A stretch of 15,791 nt of DNA from Christensenella sp. UBA6880 (GTDB taxonomy: Bacteria > Bacillota > Clostridia > Christensenellales > CAG-917), in assembly GCA_002449145.1 (NCBI GenBank), contig DKCG01000002.1, forward strand, positions 48,898 through 64,688, in the 5' to 3' direction. The notes under the pieces are model-generated. The model had not been told where the DNA came from. It saw only the letters and a list, made by a program, of their open reading frames with translations, and searched no databases. Positions 6,292 through 13,744 of the stretch are shown here, piece after piece. Position numbers and translations under genes: made by a program. Each line of letters opens with the position of its first letter. Within the stretch, counting starts at the first letter, position 1.

Positions 6292-7113
6292 ATGAAGAAT
6301 AACGAGCAATCAAAAGTAAAGAAAATTTACAACGTCGCGTCAACGGTTGTCGTGGCGTTGATTTTCGTGTTTATGATCGTCGTGGTTGCCGTTATGCTCA
6401 TACAGAAAAACAACGGCGGCGAAAGCAAAATTTTCGGTTACTATATGTACGACGTTCTGACGGACAGCATGAGCGGCACAATAGAACCCGGCGACGTGAT
6501 TATGTGCAAAGCCGTCGAGGACGTAAACGAGCTGAAAGAGGGTGATATAATCACTTTCAAAGCACCAAACGGCAACTATAACGAAACGCACCGCATAATC
6601 GAAATCGCAAGAAACGAGGACGGTTCGGTCAAGTATTTCAAGACAAAAGGCGACAACGCAAAAGAGGCGGACAGTTGGGAACTTAATCCCGAAAACGTCA
6701 AGGCAAAATACGTCAAAAAGTCGGTTTTTATAGGCGGTTTGCGCCGCTTTATGAAGCACTGGTACGGCTACGTCGTGGTGGTTGTCATTCCGCTTTGCGT
6801 GGTGTTTGCGCTGATAATAGCGGGATTCGTCAAAGACAAGGTTGCGCTCGAGAGCGAAAAGGAAAAAAACAAGGCGATTAGCATTTCGGACATAAGCGAC
6901 GAGGACAAAAAGAAGTTGCTCGCAAACTATTTGAGCGAAACGGAAAACGTCGAAAAAACCGCCGAAAAGGAAGAAAACGGCGAGGCTAATCGCGCCGAAA
7001 ACGAAGATAATCGCGCCGAAAACCGCACCGAAAACCGCACCGAAAACGGCGAAAAAAGAGAAGAAAAAAGCGAAGAAAAGAGCAATAAAAACGACGATTT
7101 GACAGAGAATTAA
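6292..7113 (+). CDS. SipW/ER-type signal peptidase I with long cytosolic tail (second copy)
   Basis: A 273-residue paralogue of the first signal peptidase, 56 nt after the DUF2357-like gene. Helix 1 is at about 15-37. The serine box TDSMSGTIEPGDVI gives Ser59 with the canonical GD (67-68). His100 in ETHRII is the SipW/Sec11-type general base, and KGDN (119-122) supplies Asp121. Helix 2 is at about 159-180. The cytosolic tail repeats the motif of the first copy as SDEDKKKL (202-209) and ends in a Glu/Asn/Arg low-complexity stretch encoded by short DNA repeats. The extracellular part is shorter than in the first copy, which suggests different substrates or a division of labour. The ATG has no clear Shine-Dalgarno site, so translation may depend on the upstream gene. 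It is the last gene of the cluster. Family confidence is high; substrate unknown. Confidence 0.88.
   Translation: MKNNEQSKVKKIYNVASTVVVALIFVFMIVVVAVMLIQKNNGGESKIFGYYMYDVLTDSMSGTIEPGDVIMCKAVEDVNELKEGDIITFKAPNGNYNETHRIIEIARNEDGSVKYFKTKGDNAKEADSWELNPENVKAKYVKKSVFIGGLRRFMKHWYGYVVVVVIPLCVVFALIIAGFVKDKVALESEKEKNKAISISDISDEDKKKLLANYLSETENVEKTAEKEENGEANRAENEDNRAENRTENRTENGEKREEKSEEKSNKNDDLTEN
6988..7044 (+). repeat. In-frame short tandem repeats in the second signal peptidase tail
   Basis: AATCGCGCCGAAAAC occurs twice, 21 bp apart (6988 and 7009), followed by two exact 12-bp units AACCGCACCGAA (7021-7032, 7033-7044). They encode the RAEN/RTEN low-complexity stretch. Unit lengths are multiples of three, so copy-number changes keep the frame and would only alter tail length. 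Confidence 0.7.
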
Positions 7114-7199
7114 GCGGAAAATTCAAACTTTGCTCGACTTTAATCGTATTTTAAGAAAAAAAACTTCAAAAATATTTTTTTGCGAAATCTAACCGAGTA

Positions 7200-7240
7200 T
7201 ATCGCGCTTACATACACGCTTTGCGTTTTGGGGCGCGATA
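7200..7240. promoter_or_regulatory. Nested inverted repeat upstream of the comM promoter
   Basis: TATCGCGC (7200-7207) pairs perfectly with GCGCGATA (7233-7240), enclosing a small ACGC/GCGT hairpin (7216-7226). It lies just upstream of the putative -35 for comM. There is no T-tract after it, so a classical intrinsic terminator for the preceding cluster is doubtful. It may be an operator or an atypical terminator. Confidence 0.35.
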
Positions 7241-7247
7241 AATTATA

Positions 7248-7276
7248 TTGCGTTTTTGCGTGCGCTATGCTAATAT
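7248..7276 (+). promoter_or_regulatory. Probable extended -10 promoter for comM-dprA
   Basis: TAATAT (7271-7276) is preceded by TGC (7268-7270), an extended -10 arrangement, and by a weak -35 TTGCGT (7248-7253) at 17 bp spacing. It lies 32 bp before the comM start codon in an AT-rich gap that separates the signal peptidase cluster from the housekeeping run. Confidence 0.5.
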
Positions 7277-7308
7277 AAGAAAACTAAATATATATATTAG
7301 GGGATAGC

Positions 7309-8835
7309 ATGCTTGCAAAGATACTAAGTTACGCTCTCGACGGTTTGACGGGATACGCCGTCGATGTCGAAGTGGACATAAACAGCGGATTGCCCGGCTA
7401 CGATATGGTCGGTCTTGCTTCGACCGCAACAAAAGAGAGCAAGGAAAGAGTGCGCTCTGCAATCAAAAACAGCGGATTTCAATATCCCGCAAAGCGTATA
7501 ATCGTCAATCTCGCGCCTGCCGACACCAAAAAGGAAGGACCGGTGTTCGACCTTGCGGTCGCGCTCGGCATTATGGCGGCAACGGGTCAACTCGAAAACA
7601 AAGCGTACAAGCAATACGTCATCATCGGCGAGTTGTCGCTCAACGGCGAACTTCGCCACGTCAACGGCATTATGCCGTTGCTCATATCCGCAATGCAAGC
7701 GGGGCATCGTAAGTTTATCATTCCTGCCTCGAACGCGAGAGAAGCGAGTTTCATCGAAGGAATAGACGTTTACGCGCTCGAAACCTTGCGCGACGTCGTT
7801 GAAATGCTCTCGGGCGTGGTGTACGACAAAGTGCCGTCGTCGACGTACGAATCCGCTTGCGAGAATCACGGCTACGGCGTGGATTTTGCCGACGTAAAAG
7901 GGCAGACGGTTGCAAAACGCGCGCTCGAAATCGCAGTTGCGGGCGGACATAACGCGCTTATGATAGGACCGCCCGGCGCGGGCAAAACCATGCTTGCGAA
8001 ATGCGTGCCTACTATTATGCCCGAAATGACCTTCGAGGAAGCAATCGAAGTGACGAAGATTCACTCGGTTGCGGGCATACTCGACGGCAACGTCGGAATC
8101 GTGACCACGAGACCGTTCAGAACGCCGCACCACACTACCACCGTTCCCGCGCTCGTAGGCGGCGGCGCAAAGGCGAAACCGGGTGAGGTGAGTCTTGCAA
8201 ATCACGGCGTACTGTTCCTTGATGAAATGCCCGAATATTCCCGCCACGCGCTCGAAACTCTGCGCCAGCCTCTCGAAGACAGACGCGTCACCGTGTCGAG
8301 AGTGCAACAAACGACGGAGTATCCCGCAAACTTTATGCTTATCGCTTCTATGAATCCGTGTCCGTGCGGAAACTACGGCTCGAAAAATCAAATTTGCCGT
8401 TGCACGCCGTCGCAGATTCACAACTACGTGTCCAAACTCAGCGGTCCGCTTATGGACAGAATAGATTTGCAAATCGAAGTTGATAATATTTCGTACGACG
8501 AATTGCGCACCAAGCAAGAGGGCGAAACGTCGGCGGAAATCAAGAAACGCATAAACAGAGTTCGCGCTCTTGAAAGAGAGAGATTCGCAAAAGACGGCAT
8601 ATCTACGAATGCCGAAATGGGTTCGAGAGAACTTGCAAAATACTGCCAAATCGACGAAAATTGCGAGAGATTGCTCAAAAAAGCCTTTGAAAAACTCAAT
8701 CTGAGCGCAAGGGGTACGACGAGGATTCTCAAAGTCGCGCGTACGATTGCCGACATCGAGGGAAGCGAGAATATCACCCCCGCGCATATTGCGGAAGCGA
8801 TACAGTACAGAGGCCTTGACAGGAAGTACAGTTGA
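7309..8835 (+). CDS. comM: YifB/ComM-family Mg-chelatase-like AAA+ ATPase
   Basis: A 508-residue protein of the usual length for this family. The N-terminal ChlI-like domain has GLPGYDMVGL and KESKERVRSAIKNSGF. The AAA+ core has Walker A GPPGAGKT (220-227, Lys226) and Walker B LFLDE (Asp305/Glu306). A Cys-rich stretch (MNPCPCGNYG then CRC) and the C-terminal Mg-chelatase domain follow. In Haemophilus and Vibrio, ComM is a hexameric helicase that promotes branch migration during natural transformation; in Firmicutes the family is usually annotated YifB and its role is less tested. The ATG has AGGGGA at 7299-7304. The stop shares a base with the start of dprA, which supports a joint role in handling incoming single-stranded DNA. 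Family assignment is firm, competence role inferred. Confidence 0.93.
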   Translation: MLAKILSYALDGLTGYAVDVEVDINSGLPGYDMVGLASTATKESKERVRSAIKNSGFQYPAKRIIVNLAPADTKKEGPVFDLAVALGIMAATGQLENKAYKQYVIIGELSLNGELRHVNGIMPLLISAMQAGHRKFIIPASNAREASFIEGIDVYALETLRDVVEMLSGVVYDKVPSSTYESACENHGYGVDFADVKGQTVAKRALEIAVAGGHNALMIGPPGAGKTMLAKCVPTIMPEMTFEEAIEVTKIHSVAGILDGNVGIVTTRPFRTPHHTTTVPALVGGGAKAKPGEVSLANHGVLFLDEMPEYSRHALETLRQPLEDRRVTVSRVQQTTEYPANFMLIASMNPCPCGNYGSKNQICRCTPSQIHNYVSKLSGPLMDRIDLQIEVDNISYDELRTKQEGETSAEIKKRINRVRALERERFAKDGISTNAEMGSRELAKYCQIDENCERLLKKAFEKLNLSARGTTRILKVARTIADIEGSENITPAHIAEAIQYRGLDRKYS

Positions 8836-9914
8836 TGGACGGATTCGACAAAAACACAAAGATTCTCGTTGCGTTGAGCCTTGTCGAAGAACTTTCGGTC
8901 AAGAAAAAGTATGCTTTGCTCGAACAATTCGACGAGCCGTGCGAACTCGAAGAAACGTTTGCGAGAGGTATCGTAGAAAAGACACTCGGCGACCACGCAA
9001 AAGAATTCTACGCAAAACTCGAAAGAATCGACGACAGTTTGAACGAAATGCAAAAGCGAGATATTCACCGGATAACATTTCTTGACGACGAGTATCCCGA
9101 ATCGCTGTCAGACGTATACGACAAGCCGATAGTGCTGTTTGCAAAAGGCAACATCGAGGCTTTGAAAATGCGTACTATATCCGTCGTCGGTACGAGACGT
9201 CCCACGAGATACGGCGCAAAAGTCGCGGAAGAATTTTCGAGAGAATTTGCAAGAGCGGGGCTTTGCATTGCCTCGGGTTTTGCAAGGGGCGTGGACGGAA
9301 TCGCACACAAGGCTTGCATTGACAACAACAGCGCGACGATTGCCGTGTTTGCGTGCGGACTCGACGTGATATATCCCGCAGAGCATAGAGGACTTGCCGA
9401 CGGAATTTTGGCAAACGGCGGATTGCTTATCAGCGAATATCCTCTCGGCACGAAACCGCTTCAATATCACTTTCCCGACCGCAACCGTATAGTGAGCGGA
9501 ATATCCGAAGCGGTGTTTCTGCCGCAAGCGGCAAAAAAGAGCGGCTCGCTGATAACTATGCGCCTTGCAATAGAGCAAGGCAAAGAGATATTCGTCGTGC
9601 CGGGCAACATTTACGACGAGGAAAACGCGGGTGGCAACGAGTTGTTGAGGGAAATTCCTCACGCGCTTGCAATATCGCCCGAAGACGTGCTTGACGCTTT
9701 GCATATACAGCGCGAAGTCGTCAAGAAAGAACCCGTGCAGATAGGTATTGTCGAAAGTCAGATTCTCGACTCATTGCACGACGGCGAAAGACATTTCGAG
9801 GAACTGTTGGCAGACACGGGACTCAACGTCGCAGACCTTACGAACGTGCTTTTCAACCTCGAAATAGACGGACTTATCGTCAAGACGGCAGGGAATTATT
9901 ACTCACTTGCGTGA
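8835..9914 (+). CDS. dprA: DNA-processing protein DprA (Smf)
   Basis: A 359-residue protein that, in characterised species, binds incoming single-stranded DNA and loads RecA during transformation. After an N-terminal SAM-like region comes the Rossmann-like core with SVVGTRRPTRYG (116-127), SGFARGVDGIAHKA (147-160), VFACGLDVIYPAEH (171-184), ISEYPLGTKP (199-208), HFPDRNRIVSGIS (212-224) and SGSLIT (236-241). A C-terminal winged-helix domain (about 303-359) completes the usual full-length form. The ATG at 8835 overlaps the comM TGA (TGATG), and AGGAAG at 8821-8826 fits it; a TTG one codon upstream is a less likely start. The usual small acidic VVVEA before the RSG motif reads VFLPQAAKKSG here, a minor variation. 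Coupled translation with comM is expected. Confidence 0.96.
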   Translation: MDGFDKNTKILVALSLVEELSVKKKYALLEQFDEPCELEETFARGIVEKTLGDHAKEFYAKLERIDDSLNEMQKRDIHRITFLDDEYPESLSDVYDKPIVLFAKGNIEALKMRTISVVGTRRPTRYGAKVAEEFSREFARAGLCIASGFARGVDGIAHKACIDNNSATIAVFACGLDVIYPAEHRGLADGILANGGLLISEYPLGTKPLQYHFPDRNRIVSGISEAVFLPQAAKKSGSLITMRLAIEQGKEIFVVPGNIYDEENAGGNELLREIPHALAISPEDVLDALHIQREVVKKEPVQIGIVESQILDSLHDGERHFEELLADTGLNVADLTNVLFNLEIDGLIVKTAGNYYSLA

Positions 9915-9916
9915 GA

Positions 9917-9968
9917 ATTATTAATTAATAATTAATAATGAATAATTGTGGGCGGGACACCCGCACCC
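9917..9968. repeat. AT-palindrome plus G-rich hairpin repeat, copy 2
   Basis: A perfect 16-bp AT palindrome (ATTATTAATTAATAAT, 9917-9932) is followed by further AATAAT tracts and then a GCGGG/CCCGC hairpin (9952-9964, loop ACA) with a bulged A and flanking GG/CC. The 19 bases of 9950-9968 recur exactly at 12165-12183. It lies between dprA and topA. It lacks a T-tract on the + strand side, so it is not a standard terminator for dprA. Confidence 0.7.
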
Positions 9969-10005
9969 AAACAAAACCTAAAACAACACAATAGCAGGAG
10001 ATAGA

Positions 10006-12114
10006 ATGAAACAACTCATTATCGTTGAGTCACCGCACAAGGCGAAGACCATTCAAAAGTATTTGGGCAACGACGCTGCGGTGCTTGCGTCCAAAGGACA
10101 CGTTTGCGATTTGCCGACGCGTTCGTTGGGTATCGACGTCGACAACGGTTTCAAGCCGCAGTATATTGTCACGCCCGACAAAGAAGCAACCATAAAACAA
10201 CTCTCGCAAGCAGTCAAAAAGTACGACAAAGTTTACCTCGCAACCGACCCCGATCGCGAAGGAGAGGCTATATCGTGGCATTTGAAAAACACGCTCGGCG
10301 TTCAAGGCGACAAGGTGCGGATCGAGTTCAACGAGATTTCGCCCAAAGCAGTTCGCGCCGCTATGGAAAATCCGCGCGAGATAAATATGAATCTCGTCAA
10401 CTCGCAACAAGCAAGACGTGTGCTTGACAGGCTTGTCGGTTACAAGATTTCGCCAATACTTTCACGCAAACTCAAGCCCAATCTTTCGGCAGGTCGCGTG
10501 CAATCCGCCGCGCTCAAAATGATTGTGGACAGAGAAAAGGAAATCCGCAACTTCAAACCCGAAGAATACTGGACGATAAACGCAATGCTTCTCAAAGACG
10601 GCGCAAAAAAGACGAAAGCAAATCTTTTCGTGGCCGCGCTCAACGACAAGAACGGCGAGAAAATCAAACCCTCTTGCGCAGACGAGGCTTATGCGATTGC
10701 CGACCTTATGAGAAAGTGCGACTATCGCGTCGACGAAGTGAAAAAGAGCGTGTCGTTCTCGAAACCCGCGCCGCCGTTTACGACGAGTACGATGCAACAA
10801 GAGGCGAGTCACAAACTCAATATGACTGCCGAACGCACGTCGAGAGTTGCGCAACAACTTTACGAGGGCGTAAACATCGAGGGCGAAGGACAACACGCAC
10901 TCATAACGTATATCCGTACCGACAGCGTGCGTATTTCACCCGATTTTGCAAGAATCGCGCTTGCGTACATTGCTAAAAACTACGGCAGCGAATACGCGCC
11001 GAAAGTGCAGAACGTCTATAAGACCAGCGACAACGCCCAAGACGCGCACGAAGCAATCCGTCCCATCGACCTCAACCGTACGCCCAAATCCCTCGAAGGA
11101 AAGATGGATAGGGACGCGTTCAGACTCTACAAACTCGTGTACGAACGCTTTATGGCTTCGCAAATGACGCCTGCGCAGTACAACACTATGCGCGTGCATA
11201 TTCTCGGCGAAAGCGATGGCGAAAAACTCGGATTCGTGGTCAAAGGCAAGAGCGTAAAATTCAAGGGCTTTACCGCCGTGTACTCGGCAACCGTCGAGGA
11301 AAACGACGAGGACAAGGAACTCGACACCATGCCCGATCTCAACGAGGGCGAACATCTCAATCTCGACGACGTGGGGTGCGAGCAAAAGTTCACCAAACCG
11401 CCGGCGAGATACAACGACGCAACGCTCGTCAAGGCTCTCGAAGAAAACGGAATCGGTCGTCCGAGCACTTACGCAAGCATAATTTCGGTTATCGCAAAGC
11501 GCGAATACACCGAAAAACAGCAAAAAGCAATCGCCCCGACTCAACTCGGCGAAGCGGTTTGCGAGTATATGGAAAAGAATTTTCCCGACATAATGAACCT
11601 CAACTTTACCGCACGTCTCGAAGGCGCGCTCGATAAGGTTGCGGACGGCGAACAGCAGTGGCAGGAACTCATAGGCGCGTTTTATCCGCGACTTATGAAG
11701 TTTGTGGAACGCGCGGCAAAGCAGGGCGGCGGAAATTATCTTCCCGACGAAGAAAGCGACGTCATATGCGACAAATGCGGTGCGAAAATGGTCGTCCGTC
11801 ACGGCAAATACGGTCCGTTCCTCGCTTGCCCGAACTATCCCAAGTGCAAGAATATCAAGCGTATCGTGGAAGTCGTGGGCAAATGTCCCAAGTGCGGCGG
11901 CGACGTGAGCAAACGCACATCGAAAGCGGGAAAGACGTTCTATAGTTGCACGAATTATCCAAAGTGCGATTTTATCAGTTGGGATATACCCGCGCCGTAT
12001 TTCTGTCCCGATTGCGGCTCTACGATGAAAGTTGTAAAGCGCGACGACAAAACCTACTACGTCTGCACGAATCACGGGTGTAAACATCGCGAATTAGTTA
12101 AAGAAGAAGAATAA
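10006..12114 (+). CDS. topA: DNA topoisomerase I (type IA)
   Basis: A 702-residue enzyme that relaxes negative supercoils by passing strands through a transient single-strand break. The TOPRIM domain starts with IIVESPHKAKT (Glu8) and has DPDREGE (81-87), the metal-binding acidic cluster. SAGRVQSAALKMIVDREKE marks domain IV. The active-site tyrosine is Tyr302 in TYIRTDS, which forms the covalent 5'-phosphate bond. Three C-terminal four-cysteine zinc ribbons begin at about residues 588, 627 and 667; they bind single-stranded DNA, and this number is common in Clostridia. The start has AGGAG at 9996-10000, 5 nt before the ATG. It follows dprA as in Bacillus, with a repeat element in the 91-bp gap. 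Full length, with no missing key residue. Confidence 0.98.
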   Translation: MKQLIIVESPHKAKTIQKYLGNDAAVLASKGHVCDLPTRSLGIDVDNGFKPQYIVTPDKEATIKQLSQAVKKYDKVYLATDPDREGEAISWHLKNTLGVQGDKVRIEFNEISPKAVRAAMENPREINMNLVNSQQARRVLDRLVGYKISPILSRKLKPNLSAGRVQSAALKMIVDREKEIRNFKPEEYWTINAMLLKDGAKKTKANLFVAALNDKNGEKIKPSCADEAYAIADLMRKCDYRVDEVKKSVSFSKPAPPFTTSTMQQEASHKLNMTAERTSRVAQQLYEGVNIEGEGQHALITYIRTDSVRISPDFARIALAYIAKNYGSEYAPKVQNVYKTSDNAQDAHEAIRPIDLNRTPKSLEGKMDRDAFRLYKLVYERFMASQMTPAQYNTMRVHILGESDGEKLGFVVKGKSVKFKGFTAVYSATVEENDEDKELDTMPDLNEGEHLNLDDVGCEQKFTKPPARYNDATLVKALEENGIGRPSTYASIISVIAKREYTEKQQKAIAPTQLGEAVCEYMEKNFPDIMNLNFTARLEGALDKVADGEQQWQELIGAFYPRLMKFVERAAKQGGGNYLPDEESDVICDKCGAKMVVRHGKYGPFLACPNYPKCKNIKRIVEVVGKCPKCGGDVSKRTSKAGKTFYSCTNYPKCDFISWDIPAPYFCPDCGSTMKVVKRDDKTYYVCTNHGCKHRELVKEEE

Positions 12115-12144
12115 AGCAAATCACGCGAAAAATTAATAATTAAT

Positions 12145-12183
12145 AATTATTAATTAATAATTGAGGGCGGGACACCCGCACCC
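12145..12183. repeat. AT-palindrome plus G-rich hairpin repeat, copy 3
   Basis: A perfect 18-bp palindrome (AATTATTAATTAATAATT, 12145-12162) inside a longer AT tract (from 12130) is followed by GCGGG/CCCGC (12167-12179, loop ACA), a bulged A and CC. The segment 12165-12183 equals 9950-9968 base for base. It lies between topA and trmFO. Confidence 0.7.
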
Positions 12184-12221
12184 GAATAGAAAACATAGAG
12201 AACTAACGAAAACAAACGAAA

Positions 12222-13514
12222 ATGAGCAAACAAGTTGTAAAAATCATAGGCGGTGGACTTGCGGGGTGCGAAAGCGCGTTGCAACTGCTGAAAAGAGGAT
12301 TCGCCGTAAAAATGTACGAAATGCGTCCCGTCAAGACTACGGGTGCGCATAAAGGCGATTCTCTTGCCGAACTCGTTTGCTCAAACTCGCTCAAATCCAC
12401 CGAGCCTTGCACGGCTTCGGGACTTTTGAAGGCGGAACTCGACGTTTTGGGTTGTGCGCTCTTGCCTATCGCAAGAGAATGTGCCGTACCGAGCGGAAGC
12501 GCGCTTTCGGTGGACAGAGAAAAGTTTTCAAAAGCGGTTGAAAAAGCACTCGGCGAATATGCCGATTTCACGCTCGTCAGAGAAGAAGTGACTTCGCTTG
12601 ACGAGGATGTTCCCACAATCGTGGCAAGCGGTCCGCTCACGAGCGACGCTCTTGCGGAAGAAGTGGGAAAACTCACGGGCAAAAGCAGACTGTTTTTCTA
12701 CGACGCTATCGCGCCTATCGTGGATTTCGACAGCATAGATATGCAAAAAGCGTATTTCGGCGGAAGATACGGCAAGGGCGGCGAGGATTATTTGAATCTG
12801 CCTATGCAAAAGGACGAGTACGAGCGTTTTTATAGCGAACTCGTAAACGCCAAAACCGTCGTGTTGCACGATTTTGAAAAAAGCGAACTTTTCGACGGCT
12901 GTATGCCCATCGAGGAAATGGCAAAGCGAGGCAGCGACACCATTCGTTTCGGTCCGTTGAAGCCCATAGGGCTTCGCAATCCGCAAACGGGCGAAAAAGC
13001 CTACGCCGTCGTGCAACTTCGCAAAGAAAACATCGCAGGCGATTGCTACAATCTCGTGGGATTCCAAACCAATCTCACCTACGGCGAGCAAAAGCGAGTT
13101 TTCAGCCTCATACCCGCGCTCGAACACGCCGATTTCATAAGATACGGCGTTATGCACAGAAACACCTATATCAACGCCCCCGGCGTTCTCGAAAAGACGT
13201 TCAGAGTGAAGGGCGAAAGACCCCTTTATATCGCGGGACAACTTTCGGGCGTGGAAGGTTACGTCGAAAGCATAATGAGCGGAATGATAGCCGCTAAGGC
13301 ACTTGCAAGCGAACTCGACGGCAAAGAATATTCCGTTCCGTCCGACGTCACTATAATCGGCTCTCTTTGCGAATACGTATCCGCTCGCGCGTTGGATTTT
13401 AAGCCGATGAACGCGAACTTCGGAATTTTGCCGCCGATTGAGGGGGTTAGGGATAAGGCTAAACGCAAGCAATGCTACTACCAGCGTTCTATGAGCGCGC
13501 TATTTGGCGAATAA
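12222..13514 (+). CDS. trmFO: tRNA (uracil-5-)-methyltransferase TrmFO, folate/FAD-dependent
   Basis: A 430-residue flavoprotein that makes 5-methyluridine at position 54 in the tRNA TpsiC loop, using methylenetetrahydrofolate as carbon donor and FADH2 as reductant. The FAD site IIGGGLAGCESALQLLKRG is at 8-26, followed by YEMRP and HKGDSLAELVCSNSLKS. Cys53 and Cys227 (in FDGCMPIEEMA) align with the two functional cysteines of the B. subtilis enzyme (53 and 226). LYIAGQLSGVEGYVES lies near the C-terminus. Length is typical. The ATG has no clear Shine-Dalgarno sequence; the preceding bases are A-rich. Position after topA is as in Bacillus, but the next gene should be xerC/codV, which is absent. 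Older annotations call this gene gid; it is distinct from gidA/mnmG. Confidence 0.97.
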   Translation: MSKQVVKIIGGGLAGCESALQLLKRGFAVKMYEMRPVKTTGAHKGDSLAELVCSNSLKSTEPCTASGLLKAELDVLGCALLPIARECAVPSGSALSVDREKFSKAVEKALGEYADFTLVREEVTSLDEDVPTIVASGPLTSDALAEEVGKLTGKSRLFFYDAIAPIVDFDSIDMQKAYFGGRYGKGGEDYLNLPMQKDEYERFYSELVNAKTVVLHDFEKSELFDGCMPIEEMAKRGSDTIRFGPLKPIGLRNPQTGEKAYAVVQLRKENIAGDCYNLVGFQTNLTYGEQKRVFSLIPALEHADFIRYGVMHRNTYINAPGVLEKTFRVKGERPLYIAGQLSGVEGYVESIMSGMIAAKALASELDGKEYSVPSDVTIIGSLCEYVSARALDFKPMNANFGILPPIEGVRDKAKRKQCYYQRSMSALFGE

Positions 13515-13521
13515 CTGCGTC

Positions 13522-13583
13522 AGATGCGATTTTCTCACAAGTCACGTACGCCTAAGTACGCTCGTTGTTCAAAAATCGCATCT
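13522..13583. repeat. Nested inverted repeat after trmFO
   Basis: AGATGCGATTTT (13522-13533) and AAAATCGCATCT (13572-13583) are perfect 12-bp inverted arms. The 38-nt interior holds a second hairpin, CGTAC (13545-13549) with GTACG (13556-13560). The element begins 8 nt after the trmFO stop. It may end transcription or be a dispersed palindromic element. No coding sequence of over 60 residues with plausible features is present in the 13515-13744 gap. Confidence 0.6.
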
Positions 13584-13630
13584 TCCTTGTTCTTCATCCA
13601 AATATCGCACTCATACAAACAAGAAATTAA

Positions 13631-13652
13631 GGGTGGGGTTTCACCCCACACC
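13631..13652. repeat. G-rich/C-rich intergenic hairpin, copy 4
   Basis: GTGGGG (13633-13638) pairs with CCCCAC (13644-13649) around TTTCA, followed by a bulged A (13650) and CC pairing with GG (13631-13632). It is the same design as the copies before the DUF2357-like gene, topA and trmFO. A short AATTAA tract precedes it but no long AT palindrome. Confidence 0.55.
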
Positions 13653-13744
13653 TCTAAATATCGCGCTAATATATACTGCCGTGAAGAACACTTTGAACGG
13701 CTGTAAAAAACATAAACTTGAAATAATTTTGGAGGAATACACTT

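Noticed and set aside
1..7113. Genomic island inserted at tRNA-Ser
   Set aside because: The tRNA 3' end points away from the cluster, no integrase or attachment repeat is visible, and base and codon use look like those of the housekeeping genes.
7324..8859. Long minus-strand open frame opposite comM (511 codons)
   Set aside because: It is the mirror of a well-supported gene; its protein has no recognisable domain and is rich in Arg/His/Phe as expected for an antisense shadow.
10936..12087. Minus-strand open frame opposite topA
   Set aside because: Shadow of topA with no domain, no start signal and no partner gene.
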